Of a DNA stretch of 64,000 nucleotides, positions 35,472-44,178 are shown in pieces. The notes under the pieces were generated by a model, which was not told the origin of the DNA, made no database searches, and saw only the letters and a program-made list of their open reading frames with translations. How positions within the stretch are numbered: position 1 is the stretch's first letter; the number at the start of each line of letters is the position of its first letter. The translations under genes were made by a program, and so were the position numbers. The DNA comes from JBQTJJ01 sp052387235 (GTDB lineage: Bacteria > Actinomycetota > Acidimicrobiia > Acidimicrobiales > GCA-2861595): contig JBQTJJ010000033.1 in assembly GCA_052387235.1 (NCBI GenBank), positions 4,197-68,196 of the forward strand, given 5' to 3'.

Positions 35472-36305
35472 TCACGACGCCTTCTGCTCCTTGCCGCCCT
35501 CGGCCTTGGCGCCGTCCTTCGCCTTCTCTCCCTTGGCCGCGGCCAGGGAGGCCTCGAGCGCGGCCATGAGGTCGACCACCGGTGTGGCCGCCCTGGTCTC
35601 GGGCTGGGCCACCAGCTCCTTGCCCTCCGCCTTCTGCTCGATCATCTCCAGGACCTTCTCCCGGTACGTGTCCTCGTACTTGGAGGGGTCGAAGTCGCCG
35701 GAGAGCGACTCGATCAGCTGCTGGGCCATCTTGAGCTCGCGGTCGCTCACGTTGGCCGACGGGCCGGGGAGGCCCTCGAGCTCGCTCTCGGGCACCACCT
35801 CGTCGGCGAAGTTCATGGTGGACATGACCAGCGCGTTCTCCACCGGCCGGATCGCCACCAGGTACTGCTTGGTGCGCATGACCACCCGGGCGATGCCCAC
35901 CTTGCCCGAGTCGCGCATGGCCTCCAGCAGCAGCCGGTAGGCCTTCTCGCCCCGGTCGTCGGGCAGCACGTAGTACGACGAGTCGAAGAAGAGCGGGTCG
36001 ATCTGGTCCAGGTCCACGAAGTCCTCGATGTCGATCGTGTGCGTGCTCTCCGGGTCGAGGGCCTCCAGCTCCTCGGGATCGATGAGCACGTACTGGCCCT
36101 TTGCGATCTCGTAGCCCTTGACGATGTCCTCGTACGCCACCTCCTCGCCGTCGGCCGAGCACACCCGCTTCTGGTTGATGCGGGCCCCGTCCGAGCGGTG
36201 CAGCTGGTGGAACCGCACGTCCTTCTTGCGCACGGCGGTGAACAGCTTCACGGGGACGTTCACCAGCCCGAAGCTGATGGCGCCACCCCATATCGACCTG
36301 GCCAT
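35472..36305 (-). CDS. ku: Ku DNA end-binding protein
   Basis: 277-residue bacterial Ku. MARSIWGGAISFGLVNVPVKLF is the family's N-terminal signature, followed by the bridge region and the minimal C-terminal segment (DREL.MA.QLI). A Lys/Glu/Ala-rich tail (about 240-277) is typical of actinobacterial Ku and can aid DNA binding. It clamps DNA ends and recruits LigD activities. A GACAAT box lies 6 nt before ATG 36305, with GGAG in the spacer. Confidence 0.95.
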   Translation of the reverse strand: MARSIWGGAISFGLVNVPVKLFTAVRKKDVRFHQLHRSDGARINQKRVCSADGEEVAYEDIVKGYEIAKGQYVLIDPEELEALDPESTHTIDIEDFVDLDQIDPLFFDSSYYVLPDDRGEKAYRLLLEAMRDSGKVGIARVVMRTKQYLVAIRPVENALVMSTMNFADEVVPESELEGLPGPSANVSDRELKMAQQLIESLSGDFDPSKYEDTYREKVLEMIEQKAEGKELVAQPETRAATPVVDLMAALEASLAAAKGEKAKDGAKAEGGKEQKAS

Positions 36306-36311
36306 GGCTCC

Positions 36312-36317
36312 ATTGTC
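36312..36317 (-). promoter_or_regulatory. Possible -10 box for ku
   Basis: GACAAT on the minus strand, 6 nt before ATG 36305; fits NANNNT. Confidence 0.35.
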
Positions 36318-36349
36318 CCCCGGAACGGTGCCGGGCTACCAGGGACGGG

Positions 36350-37381
36350 TCACAGGCGGACGCGCAGGCCGGGCGGGCGCAGGTCGAAGGCGGCCTGCAG
36401 ATCCTCGTCGGCCACGACGGCGGCCGGGTCGAGATCGGTGCGGAACCCCTGCAGGGTGGGGTGGCGCAGAGTGCCCCCCTCGGTGACCTGGGAGTAGCCG
36501 ACCTCGGCCACCAGCAGCGGCTCCACGAAGCGCACGCCGTCGAGGGGGTCGGCGAACGGGTTCTCGCTCCGGGCCGTCCGCTCGAACACGGTGGCGAGCT
36601 GGCGGATCCAGGCCTCGGTGAGGCCCGATCCCACCGCGCCGGTGAAGCGCAGCCGGGCGTCGCTCCCGCCCGTGGCGCGGTCGAGCCCGTACAGCCCCAC
36701 CGCCAGCGACCCGATCGACCCCCGCCGGCCGCCCGAGCCCGGGACCCAGCCCCCCACCACCAGCTCCCGGCGCCGGACGCACTTGAGCTTCACCCACGCC
36801 GTCGACCGCCGCCCCGGGAGGTAGGGGGCGTCGGCCCGCTTGATCATGCAGCCCTCCATGCCGACCAGCCGGCACGCCTCCAGCAGCTCGTCCACCGGCG
36901 CCGGCGGCATGAGCGGGGTGGTGCGCCAGGGTGGGGCGTCGATGCCCAGCTCCTCCAGCGCGGCCCGGCGCTGGGCGGTGGTGCGGCCGGTGAGGGCCTC
37001 GCCGTCGAGCCAGAGGAGGTCGAACACGATGCCCTCCACCGGCACCCGGGCCACGAGCTCGGCGGTCGGCGAGCTCACGTGCATGCGCCGCTGGAGTTGC
37101 TGGAAGCTGGGACGGCCCTTGCCGTCGAACGTGACGATCTCCGCGTCGAGCACGGCCGACCGCCCTCCCAGCGCCGCCGCCAGGCCGGCCAGCTCGGGGT
37201 AGTGCGAGGTCACGTCCCGCCCGTTGCGGCTGGTGAGGCGCACGGCGCCGTCGTGGACGGTGACGATGACCCGGACACCGTCCCACTTCGGCTCGACCAG
37301 GTGGCCCGACAGGTCGCGGGGCGCCCGGGTGCCGCCGGCCAGCATGGGCGCCAGGACGGGGGGCGCCGGCGGGGTGGCCAC
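36350..37381 (-). CDS. ATP-dependent DNA ligase (LigC / LigD ligase-domain type)
   Basis: 343 residues. The catalytic lysine motif is HLVEPKWDGVRV, followed by SRNGRDVT, LDAEIV, a VEGIVFDLLW motif and GCMIKR, then an OB-fold with AWVKLK. It seals breaks in the NHEJ pathway or in base repair. In many actinobacteria this domain is fused to the polymerase; here it is separate and precedes ku in the same direction. A TAGCCT box 6 nt before GTG 37381 starts the NHEJ block. Confidence 0.92.
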   Translation of the reverse strand: MATPPAPPVLAPMLAGGTRAPRDLSGHLVEPKWDGVRVIVTVHDGAVRLTSRNGRDVTSHYPELAGLAAALGGRSAVLDAEIVTFDGKGRPSFQQLQRRMHVSSPTAELVARVPVEGIVFDLLWLDGEALTGRTTAQRRAALEELGIDAPPWRTTPLMPPAPVDELLEACRLVGMEGCMIKRADAPYLPGRRSTAWVKLKCVRRRELVVGGWVPGSGGRRGSIGSLAVGLYGLDRATGGSDARLRFTGAVGSGLTEAWIRQLATVFERTARSENPFADPLDGVRFVEPLLVAEVGYSQVTEGGTLRHPTLQGFRTDLDPAAVVADEDLQAAFDLRPPGLRVRL

Positions 37382-37387
37382 GCCCCG

Positions 37388-37393
37388 AGGCTA
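37388..37393 (-). promoter_or_regulatory. Leaderless -10 box for the DNA ligase gene
   Basis: TAGCCT on the minus strand, 6 nt before GTG 37381. Confidence 0.5.
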
Positions 37394-37404
37394 CGGGCCC
37401 GGCG

Positions 37405-38877
37405 TCAGCACACCTTCCGGCGGGCGGCGTCGGCCCGGTGGCCCGAGAGGGACCACGACGGCAGGTCGCCGGCGCCGTCGTCCGGCGTGGCGCACAGCCG
37501 GTCCAGGACCACCCGGCGGGCGACGGGGTCGAGGCGGGGGAGGGCGTCGACGAGAGCCGGGACGGCGTCGTCGGACAGGCCGAGCAGGGTGCCGGTGTCG
37601 AGGCGCCCGGTCCGCTGGTAGTTGGCCACGTTCCGCTCCACCACCACCGCCTCCAGGCCCATCACGTTGAGGGCCAGGAGGCAGAGCAGGCCGGCGCCGA
37701 CGGCGGCCGGCACCAGCCACCGCCGGCGCCGGTGCACCCCGGCCAGGGAGAGCGCCAGCAGCACGAACACGGCGCCGACCCACACGGCGAACACCACGGC
37801 GAAGAGGCGGGCCAGCGTGAGCCCGTACGCCTGCTCGTAGAGGTGGAGCCGGCGCACCGCCACGACCACGATCACCAGGGTCAGCGCCACCGCCGCCTCG
37901 GCCAGGATCGTGAAGGTGCGCCGCCGGCCCGGGGTGTCGAGGTCGGCGGCGGCCCGCACCGACAGGAGCACGCCGAGGGTCAAGGTGGCGGCGGCGAGGA
38001 GCTGGAAGAAGCCGGACCGGGCGTACTCGGCGTAGGTGAGGCCGGCCGTGTCGAGCACGTGCCGGGCCCCGCCCGCCAGCGTGACCAGCTGGGACACCCC
38101 GAAGGCGGTGTAGAGGGCCACCAGGGCGCCGACGACGGTGGCCGCCTCGACGTAGCCCAGCCGGGAGCGGGGCGCCGGCAGGGGCGCGGGGCTCACGGAC
38201 GACGCCATGCGCAGCAGGCCGGCGCCGCCCCACACCCCGAGCCCGAGGAGGACGGCATGGACCACCAGGTCGCCGGCGTCGAAGCTGAGGTCGAACCACG
38301 ACGCGAACACCGGGTCGGCGGCGCCGAGCAGCAGGCCGAGGAGCAGGACCAGCGGCGCCGCCAGCAGCGCCCCCCGGGCGGCCGGGGCCCAGGCCCGGGG
38401 CCGGTCCTCACGGTGGGAGAGCGACGGCCCTCCGCCCCCGAGGAGGAAGGCGGGGCCGGCGGCGCCGTGGGCCACGGCCACGAGGCCCCGGCGGGCCAGG
38501 TCGGGAAGGGTGAGGTCGAGGGGGTCGCCACCCCGGGCCAGCGACGCGGCCAGGGCCAGGAGGCCGGCCGCCGCGCCCATGTCCAGGAGGACGACGGGCG
38601 CGCTGGCCCGGACGGCGAGGAACAGCCCGAACACCGGCGCGGCCAGGGCCAGGAGCCGGGCCGGCGGGTTGACCAGGCGGCCGCTCCCCACCAGGCCGGC
38701 CGCCACCACCACCACGAACAGGGAGCCGGCCAGGGTGGGCGGACCCGACCAGCCGACCAGGTCGGTTGCCACGGCCATGGCCGCGACGGCCACGAGGGCG
38801 GTGCGGTCCACGCTGCGCACCACGGTGAGGTCGGTGACCAGGTCGGGCGGGGCCAGCTCGGGGCGGGCCGTGCTCAC
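37405..38877 (-). CDS. DUF4173/DUF4153-like integral membrane protein
   Basis: 490 residues with about twelve hydrophobic segments and the DUF4173 pattern near the middle: LGYVEAATVVGALVALYTAFGVSQL, TYAEYARSGFFQLLAAATLTL and LHLYEQAYGLTLARLFAV. The C-terminal 90 residues are soluble (NVANYQRTGRLDTGTL, then DALPRLDPVARRVVLDRLC). The function is unknown. It is coupled to the sensor kinase gene by GTGA, so it may be part of the same envelope-stress response. Confidence 0.82.
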   Translation of the reverse strand: MSTARPELAPPDLVTDLTVVRSVDRTALVAVAAMAVATDLVGWSGPPTLAGSLFVVVVAAGLVGSGRLVNPPARLLALAAPVFGLFLAVRASAPVVLLDMGAAAGLLALAASLARGGDPLDLTLPDLARRGLVAVAHGAAGPAFLLGGGGPSLSHREDRPRAWAPAARGALLAAPLVLLLGLLLGAADPVFASWFDLSFDAGDLVVHAVLLGLGVWGGAGLLRMASSVSPAPLPAPRSRLGYVEAATVVGALVALYTAFGVSQLVTLAGGARHVLDTAGLTYAEYARSGFFQLLAAATLTLGVLLSVRAAADLDTPGRRRTFTILAEAAVALTLVIVVVAVRRLHLYEQAYGLTLARLFAVVFAVWVGAVFVLLALSLAGVHRRRRWLVPAAVGAGLLCLLALNVMGLEAVVVERNVANYQRTGRLDTGTLLGLSDDAVPALVDALPRLDPVARRVVLDRLCATPDDGAGDLPSWSLSGHRADAARRKVC

Positions 38878-39878
38878 CGGGCGGCTCCCGGGAGCACCAC
38901 GACCATGCGGCAGCCGTGCGGCTCACGTCGCTCGGGACGGATCTCGCCGCCATGCAGGTCGACGATCCAGCGGGCGATGGCCAGGCCCAGCCCGGCGCCC
39001 CCACCGCGGGAGGAGCGGGCCGCGTCCGACCGGTAGAAGCGCTCGAAGACGCGCACCGCCTCGTCGTCGGGGATGCCGGGCCCGTCGTCGCTCACCTCGA
39101 TGGTGACCCGGGACCGGTCCGAGCCCGTGGCCCGGAGCTGGACGCGGCCGCCGGCCGGCGAGTGGCGCACGGCGTTCTCCAGCAGGTTGGCCACGACCTG
39201 GCGTACCCGGTCGGGGTCGCCGTCGACGGACAGGTCGGCCGGCTCCACCGCCAGCTCCAGCTCGACGGCCGGCGCATGGAGCCGGCACTCCTCCGCCGCG
39301 TCGGCCAGCACCTCGTCCAGGCGGAACGGCCGGCGCTCGAGCGGGGCCGCGCCCGACTCCAGCCGGGACAGGTCGAGCAGCTGGGCCACCAGCCGGCCCA
39401 GGCGCTCGACCTGGCGCAGCATGGCGGCCATGGTGTCGGGGTCGGGCGGCTCCACCCCGTCCACCACGTTCTCGAGGACGGCCTGGAGGGCGGTGATGGG
39501 CGTGCGCAGCTCGTGGGAGGCGTTGGCCACCAGGTCGCGGCGGGCCCGGTCCACCGCTGCCAGCTCGGAGGCCATGGCGTTGAAGGCCCGGGCCAGCTCG
39601 CCCACCTCGTCCTGGGACGAGGCCGTGACCCGCCGGCCGTAGTCGCCGCCGGCCATGGCCCGGGCCGCGCCCGCCATCTCCCGCAGCGGCGACGTCATCC
39701 CCCGGGCCAGGAGCTGCACCATGGCCAGGGCCAGTGCGGCCGAGATGACCGGCCTGAGCAGCAGGGGGACGCCGAGGCGGAAGCCCACCGAGCTGACCAG
39801 GGTGCTGACGGCGACGGCCACCACGATGGCGACGCCCAGCTTCATCTTGATGGACGGGAGGCGGTCGAGCGGCCTCAC
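38874..39878 (-). CDS. Sensor histidine kinase (HAMP-HisKA-HATPase)
   Basis: 334-residue orthodox kinase with a short N-terminus: two close membrane segments (VAIVVAVAVSTLVSSVGF and VISAALALAMVQLLARG) with almost no external loop, a HAMP domain, the phospho-acceptor in LVANASHELRTPI, and an ATPase domain (NLLENAVRHSP, DDGPGIPDD, GAGLGLAIAR). The lack of a sensor loop suggests membrane or intramembrane sensing. It forms RR-HK-DUF4173, all overlapping by 4 bases. Confidence 0.92.
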   Translation of the reverse strand: MRPLDRLPSIKMKLGVAIVVAVAVSTLVSSVGFRLGVPLLLRPVISAALALAMVQLLARGMTSPLREMAGAARAMAGGDYGRRVTASSQDEVGELARAFNAMASELAAVDRARRDLVANASHELRTPITALQAVLENVVDGVEPPDPDTMAAMLRQVERLGRLVAQLLDLSRLESGAAPLERRPFRLDEVLADAAEECRLHAPAVELELAVEPADLSVDGDPDRVRQVVANLLENAVRHSPAGGRVQLRATGSDRSRVTIEVSDDGPGIPDDEAVRVFERFYRSDAARSSRGGGAGLGLAIARWIVDLHGGEIRPERREPHGCRMVVVLPGAAR

Positions 39879-40549
39879 GCGTCGGGCTCCGCCGCGTACC
39901 CCACGCCGTGCACGGTGCGGATCGTCCCGGCGCCGAGCTTGCGGCGCAGCGACCGGATGTGGGAGTCGACGGTGCGGGCGCCCGAGCCGTCCCGGTAGCC
40001 CCAGACCTCGGCCAGCAGCTGGTCCCTGGTGAACACCACCCCGGGCCGCCCCGCCAGCAGGGACAGCAGGTCGAACTCGGTGGGGGTGACGTGGACGGAC
40101 TGGCCCCGCAGCCGCACCCTGCGGCTGGCCGCCTCGATCTCCACCTGGCCCAGCCGGGCCGGGGCGCCGGCGGCGTCGGCCCGCTCCACCCGGCGGAGGA
40201 TGGCCCGCACCCGCGCCACCAGCTCGCGGGGGCTGAACGGCTTGGTGAGGTAGTCGTCAGCCCCCACGGCCAGCCCCACCAGCAGGTCGGTCTCGGAGTC
40301 GCGGGCCGTCAGCATCAGCACCGGCACGGGCCGGTCCTTCTGGATGCGCCGGCACACCTCCAGCCCGTCCATGCCGGGCAGCATCAGGTCGAGAACGACC
40401 AGGTCGGGCGCTGTGCGCGCCACCAGCTCCACCGCCGCCGGCCCGTCATGGGCGACCGCCGTCTCGAAACCCTCGCTCCGGAGCCGGGCCTCGACGGCGG
40501 CGGCGATCTCCTCCTCGTCGTCCACGATGACGACGCGCGGCGCTCCCAC
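39875..40549 (-). CDS. OmpR-family response regulator
   Basis: 224 residues. The receiver domain has the acidic pair (IVDDEEEI), the phospho-acceptor Asp in LVVLDLMLPGMDG, Thr in MLTAR and Lys in YLTKPFSP; the C-terminal winged helix has HVTPTEFDLLSLLA and GSGARTVDSHIRSLRRKLG. The GTG at 40549 is the start with a TATCCT box 7 nt before it. First gene of the two-component operon. Confidence 0.94.
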   Translation of the reverse strand: MGAPRVVIVDDEEEIAAAVEARLRSEGFETAVAHDGPAAVELVARTAPDLVVLDLMLPGMDGLEVCRRIQKDRPVPVLMLTARDSETDLLVGLAVGADDYLTKPFSPRELVARVRAILRRVERADAAGAPARLGQVEIEAASRRVRLRGQSVHVTPTEFDLLSLLAGRPGVVFTRDQLLAEVWGYRDGSGARTVDSHIRSLRRKLGAGTIRTVHGVGYAAEPDA

Positions 40550-40556
40550 GGACCCG

Positions 40557-40562
40557 AGGATA
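40557..40562 (-). promoter_or_regulatory. Leaderless -10 box for the two-component operon
   Basis: TATCCT on the minus strand, 7 nt before GTG 40549. Confidence 0.5.
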
Positions 40563-40620
40563 CGGAGCGCCTGTCGAGATGTCCCCGGCGGGGCGTGGAG
40601 ATCCGGTGCAGACCGGGCGG

Positions 40621-41658
40621 TCAGGGGGCGGCGGTGGTGGAGGTGGACGAGGTGGTGGTCGACGCCGGCGGCTGGGTGGTCGTGGTCGTCGCCGGCGCGG
40701 TGGTCGTCGTGGTGGGCGTGGGGGGCGTGGGGGGCGTGGGGGGCGTGGAGGTGGCCGGCTCGGGGGGGACCGTCGTGGTGGGGACCGCCACGATGGTCGT
40801 CGTGGGCGTGGCCGCGGTCGTGGAGGTGGTGGCGGCGGGGGCGGTGGACACTCTCCGGAGGGGTACCGGGGCCGCCGTGGTGGCCGGCAGGGTCGTCACG
40901 GCCGTGGTCTCGGGAACGGGCTGGACCGGCGCCTCGCCCAGGGCCGGAGCGGTGGCGGGAGGCGAGGCCTCGAGGGGCGTGGGGGTGGTGGCCGGGGCGG
41001 TCGGCGGCGCTGTGGTCGTGATCTCCCGGGATGGCGTGTCCCGCAGGCCGGGCAGGGTGGCCCCCGCCGCCGTCACCGCCAGCACGAAGGCGGCGGCCAC
41101 CAGGACGCGGGGCCGGCGGCCGCGCCTGCGGTGGCGCCGGCGGCCGGGCCGGCGGGCCGGCGCCGGGAGCGGGGGAGGCACCGGGTCGTCGAGCCCGTCG
41201 AGGTCCACGTCGTCCTCGTCGTCGCCCGCCCGGTCCGGGCCATCGAGGTCGGCGCCCAGGGTGTAGAGGGTGGCAGCGTGCAGCAGGGACATGGTCCCGG
41301 CCCACCGGCCGTCCTCGTCGCCGGCCCCGTCCTCGTCGCCGGTGGGGGCGTACCCGGCGCCGGCCCACGTCGCCTCGGCGGCCCGGTCGGACGGGTCCCC
41401 GGCGCCGGCGGGGGGAGCGCCCTCGCCGAAGACGGCGGCGTCCCAGGCGTCCGATCCCAGGGTGTAGAGGGTGGCGGCCCGCAGCAGAGGGAAGCCGGCC
41501 TCGTCGCCGGCGTCCTCGAGCGGCCGGCCCGGGCCGGCGGCCGGCCCGGACTCGTCCCCGGCCGGATGGGCCCCGCCCGACGCGGCCCAGTCGGGTCCTT
41601 CGTGGCGGCGCCGGCCCGGCGCCGCCCGCCGGTGACGGAGGCGGAGGGGCACTCGCAC
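40621..41658 (-). CDS. Unrecognised single-span membrane protein with Thr/Pro-rich tail
   Basis: 345 residues that I do not recognise. An acidic, Ala/Gly/Asp-rich N-terminal part contains the same motif twice, LLRAATLYTLGSD and LLHAATLYTLGAD, 67 residues apart. Then come an Arg-rich stretch, one membrane helix (VLVAAAFVLAVTAAGATL) and about 110 residues of Thr/Pro/Ala low complexity. The charge pattern puts the N-terminal part in the cytoplasm and the tail outside. GTG 41658 is tentative; codons further upstream (TTA, GAA, AGT) look non-coding. Confidence 0.55.
   Translation of the reverse strand: MRVPLRLRHRRAAPGRRRHEGPDWAASGGAHPAGDESGPAAGPGRPLEDAGDEAGFPLLRAATLYTLGSDAWDAAVFGEGAPPAGAGDPSDRAAEATWAGAGYAPTGDEDGAGDEDGRWAGTMSLLHAATLYTLGADLDGPDRAGDDEDDVDLDGLDDPVPPPLPAPARRPGRRRHRRRGRRPRVLVAAAFVLAVTAAGATLPGLRDTPSREITTTAPPTAPATTPTPLEASPPATAPALGEAPVQPVPETTAVTTLPATTAAPVPLRRVSTAPAATTSTTAATPTTTIVAVPTTTVPPEPATSTPPTPPTPPTPTTTTTAPATTTTTQPPASTTTSSTSTTAAP
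41255..41289. repeat. Direct repeat copy 1 (35 bp)
   Basis: Copy of a 35-bp unit also at 41456-41490; the period of 201 bp is 67 codons, so both copies are in the same frame and encode the AATLYTLG motif of the membrane protein. Confidence 0.6.
41456..41490. repeat. Direct repeat copy 2 (35 bp)
   Basis: Second copy, differing at a few positions; see the copy at 41255-41289. Confidence 0.6.
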
Positions 41659-41912
41659 TTCTTCGGCAGGCCGGGGGCGCAGTAAAGCGGTACTGCGCCC
41701 GATCCGGCCGATCTTCGGCCTTGCGCGGCATTCGGGTGCCCAGGGCGTTTCGTGGTGGACGCCGGCGCGGACCGTTTCGTCGATCTTGGGCACCAACTGC
41801 CCGGCGGAGGCGTAGTATTCCGGTGGAAGTTCCGGCGGCGGACGGTAGTCCCGTCCGGCGACCGAACGGCCGCCCCCGCGGGACGGTACCCGCCTGCCGT
41901 CCTGCGGGGGAC

Positions 41913-43265
41913 CTATCCGGCCCGGCCCACGGCCCGGCGGGCGGCGGCCCGCCCCTGGGCGACGCAGGCCGCGATCCCGAGGCCCCGGTAGGCGGCGCCG
42001 GCCAGGGTCACCGCCGGCAGGTCGCGCGCCAGCGCGTCCTCCACCCGGTCCACCCGGGCCAGGTGGCCGGGACGGTACTGGGGAAAGGCGTGGACCCAGC
42101 GGGTCACCCGCGCCACCCTGGGCCGGGCCTCGAGGCCGAGGGCCTGGGCCAGCTCGCCGTGGAGGTGGCCGGCCAGGGCGTCGTCCGTCATCGACAGGGC
42201 CCGCTCGTCCCCCCACCGCCCGGCCGACGCCCGCAGCACCAGCTCCCCGGGCCCGGCCCAGTGGGGCCACTTGGCCGAGGCGAAGGAGCAGGCGGTGAGG
42301 AGCCGGCCCTCGGAGGCCGGGACCAGGAAGCCGGTGCCGGCAGGTGGCCGGGGGAGGGCCGACGAGGGGTAGACGAGCACGGCCATGGCCACCGACGCGT
42401 ACGCCACGTCCCGCAGCTCCGCCGCGGCCGCCGGGCTGGCCGGCTCCACCAGCCCGGCCGCGGCCGCGGCCGGCGTCGTGACCACGGTGGCGTCGAACCC
42501 GGGGACGGGCACCGCCTCCACCGCGTGGCCCGTCGCCACCGCCACGCCCCGGGCCCGCAGCTCCTCCTCCAGGCGGGTGACGAGCCGCCCGAGGCCACCC
42601 CGCAGCGACGCGAACAGCGGAGCGCCGCCGCCGCCGGCGGCCGGCTCCCGCACGCCCCGGAGCCCCCGCAGCAGGCTGCGGGAGCGGGCCGCGTCGGCCA
42701 GCTGGGCCGCCGCCGCCCGCGCGCTCAGCAGCTCGGAGGGGCCGGCGTGGATGCCGCCCACCAGGGGGTCCACCACCCGGGCGTGCACCTGCCGCCCGAG
42801 GCGGCGCCCCACCACGTCGGCCACCGACGGGTCCGCCGGCCACCGGGTGGCCGGGAGCACGAGGTCGAGGGCGGCCCGGGCCGCACCGGCGGGCGTGACC
42901 AGCCCGGCCCGCACGAGCCGGGCCAGGTGGCCCGCCCCGGCCGGCGCCCCGAGCACCAGGCCGGGCGGCAGCGGCCGCAGCCTCCCCCGGGTCCAGATGG
43001 CGGCCCCCTCGGCCGCCGGGTGCACCAGCTCGGCCTCCAGCCCCAGCCGGTGGCACAGCTCCAGGGCGTGGGGGACGCGGGCCAGGAAGGCGTCGGGGCC
43101 CAGGTCGACGGGCCGGCCGCCGACGTCCTCGGTGAGGATGCGGCCCCCGAGGCGGGGCCCGGCCTCGAACAGCGTCACCGAGGCGCCGGCCTCCACCGCC
43201 TCCCACGCCGCGGCCAGGCCGGTGATGCCGCCGCCCACCACGGCCACGGCCGGGCCGGGGCTCAC
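41913..43265 (-). CDS. hemY: Protoporphyrinogen/coproporphyrinogen oxidase (HemY/CgoX)
   Basis: 450-residue FAD enzyme of late haem synthesis. The dinucleotide fold reads VAVVGGGITGLAAAWE at the N-terminus, followed by LFEAGPRLGGRI, and the C-terminal FAD motif is VTLAGAAYRGLGIAACVAQGR. The substrate depends on the route: coproporphyrinogen III in the Gram-positive pathway (with HemQ), protoporphyrinogen IX otherwise; hemQ is not in the window. GTG 43265 overlaps the hemH stop. Confidence 0.9.
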   Translation of the reverse strand: MSPGPAVAVVGGGITGLAAAWEAVEAGASVTLFEAGPRLGGRILTEDVGGRPVDLGPDAFLARVPHALELCHRLGLEAELVHPAAEGAAIWTRGRLRPLPPGLVLGAPAGAGHLARLVRAGLVTPAGAARAALDLVLPATRWPADPSVADVVGRRLGRQVHARVVDPLVGGIHAGPSELLSARAAAAQLADAARSRSLLRGLRGVREPAAGGGGAPLFASLRGGLGRLVTRLEEELRARGVAVATGHAVEAVPVPGFDATVVTTPAAAAAGLVEPASPAAAAELRDVAYASVAMAVLVYPSSALPRPPAGTGFLVPASEGRLLTACSFASAKWPHWAGPGELVLRASAGRWGDERALSMTDDALAGHLHGELAQALGLEARPRVARVTRWVHAFPQYRPGHLARVDRVEDALARDLPAVTLAGAAYRGLGIAACVAQGRAAARRAVGRAG

Positions 43266-44176
43266 GGGGACGCGAGCCGGTCGCGCACCACCGAGGCGAG
43301 CAGGGCCACGAACCCGGGGTCGTCGTCGAACGACGCGGTGCGCTCCAGGGCCAGCCCGGCGCCCTCGGCCACCCGGCGGGCCTCGATGTCCACGTCGTAG
43401 AGGACCTCGAGGTGGTCCGACACGAACCCGGCCGGGCACACCACCACGCCTTCCACCCCCTCGGCCGGGAGGGCCCGGAGCACCTCCAGGATGTCGGGCC
43501 CGATCCAGGGGTCGGCGGTGCGCCCCGCGCTCTGCCACGCCACCCGCCACCGGTCCAGCCCGGCTGCCGCCGCCACCGCCCCGGCCGTCTCCTCCAGCTG
43601 GCTCGGGTAGGAGGGCAGGTCCAGGTGGCGGGCCCGCTCCGGCAGGGAGTGGGCGGTCACGAGCGTCTCCACCACGGCGCCGGCCGCCACCGGGAGACGG
43701 GCCCGCGCCGCCGCCACCCGCCCGGCCAGCAGCCGGATCAGCTCCGGGTGGCGGTGCCAGGCGCCCACGCCCCGGTAGGCGGCGCCGCCGGCCGCCGCCG
43801 CCCGGTCGTGGTACTGGCCCACGCTGAGGGCCGAGTAGTGGGGGGCCAGCACCAGGCCCACCACCTCGGTGGCGCCGGCCTCCACCAGCTCGGCCATGCC
43901 GTCCTCCACGTAGGGGGCGGCGTGTTTCTGGCCCAGGGCCACCACGAACCCGTCGCCGAGGGCGGCGGCCAGGCCCGAGACCTGGGCCCGGGTGCGGGCG
44001 GCCAGGGGCGAGATGCCGCCGATGGCGTCGTAGCGGCGCCGCAGGTCGGCCAGCAGCTCCGGCGTGGGCGGCCGCCCCCGGCGGATGTGGGTGTAGTACG
44101 CCTCGACGTCGTCGGGCGAGGCCGGCGTGCCGTAGGCCATCACCAGCACGCCGGTGGGGCGCCCCCCGTCCCCCAC
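43262..44176 (-). CDS. hemH: Ferrochelatase HemH/CpfC
   Basis: 304 residues. It inserts iron into the porphyrin. Family features: VLVMAYGTPASPDDVEAYYTHIRRG at the N-terminus, RYDAIGGISPL, the catalytic-His region TAHSLPERAR, VAWQSAGR and GVVVCPAGFVSDHLEVLYDVD with the conserved His and Glu. No C-terminal Fe-S cluster cysteines are seen. GTG 44176 lies 2 bp after the hemE stop. Confidence 0.92.
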   Translation of the reverse strand: MGDGGRPTGVLVMAYGTPASPDDVEAYYTHIRRGRPPTPELLADLRRRYDAIGGISPLAARTRAQVSGLAAALGDGFVVALGQKHAAPYVEDGMAELVEAGATEVVGLVLAPHYSALSVGQYHDRAAAAGGAAYRGVGAWHRHPELIRLLAGRVAAARARLPVAAGAVVETLVTAHSLPERARHLDLPSYPSQLEETAGAVAAAAGLDRWRVAWQSAGRTADPWIGPDILEVLRALPAEGVEGVVVCPAGFVSDHLEVLYDVDIEARRVAEGAGLALERTASFDDDPGFVALLASVVRDRLASP

Positions 44177-44178
44177 TG

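Noticed and set aside
39875..41731. 618-codon frame containing the OmpR regulator
   Set aside because: Only the last 224 codons are similar to a known family; the upstream part is Arg/Pro/His-rich shadow of the neighbouring membrane protein.
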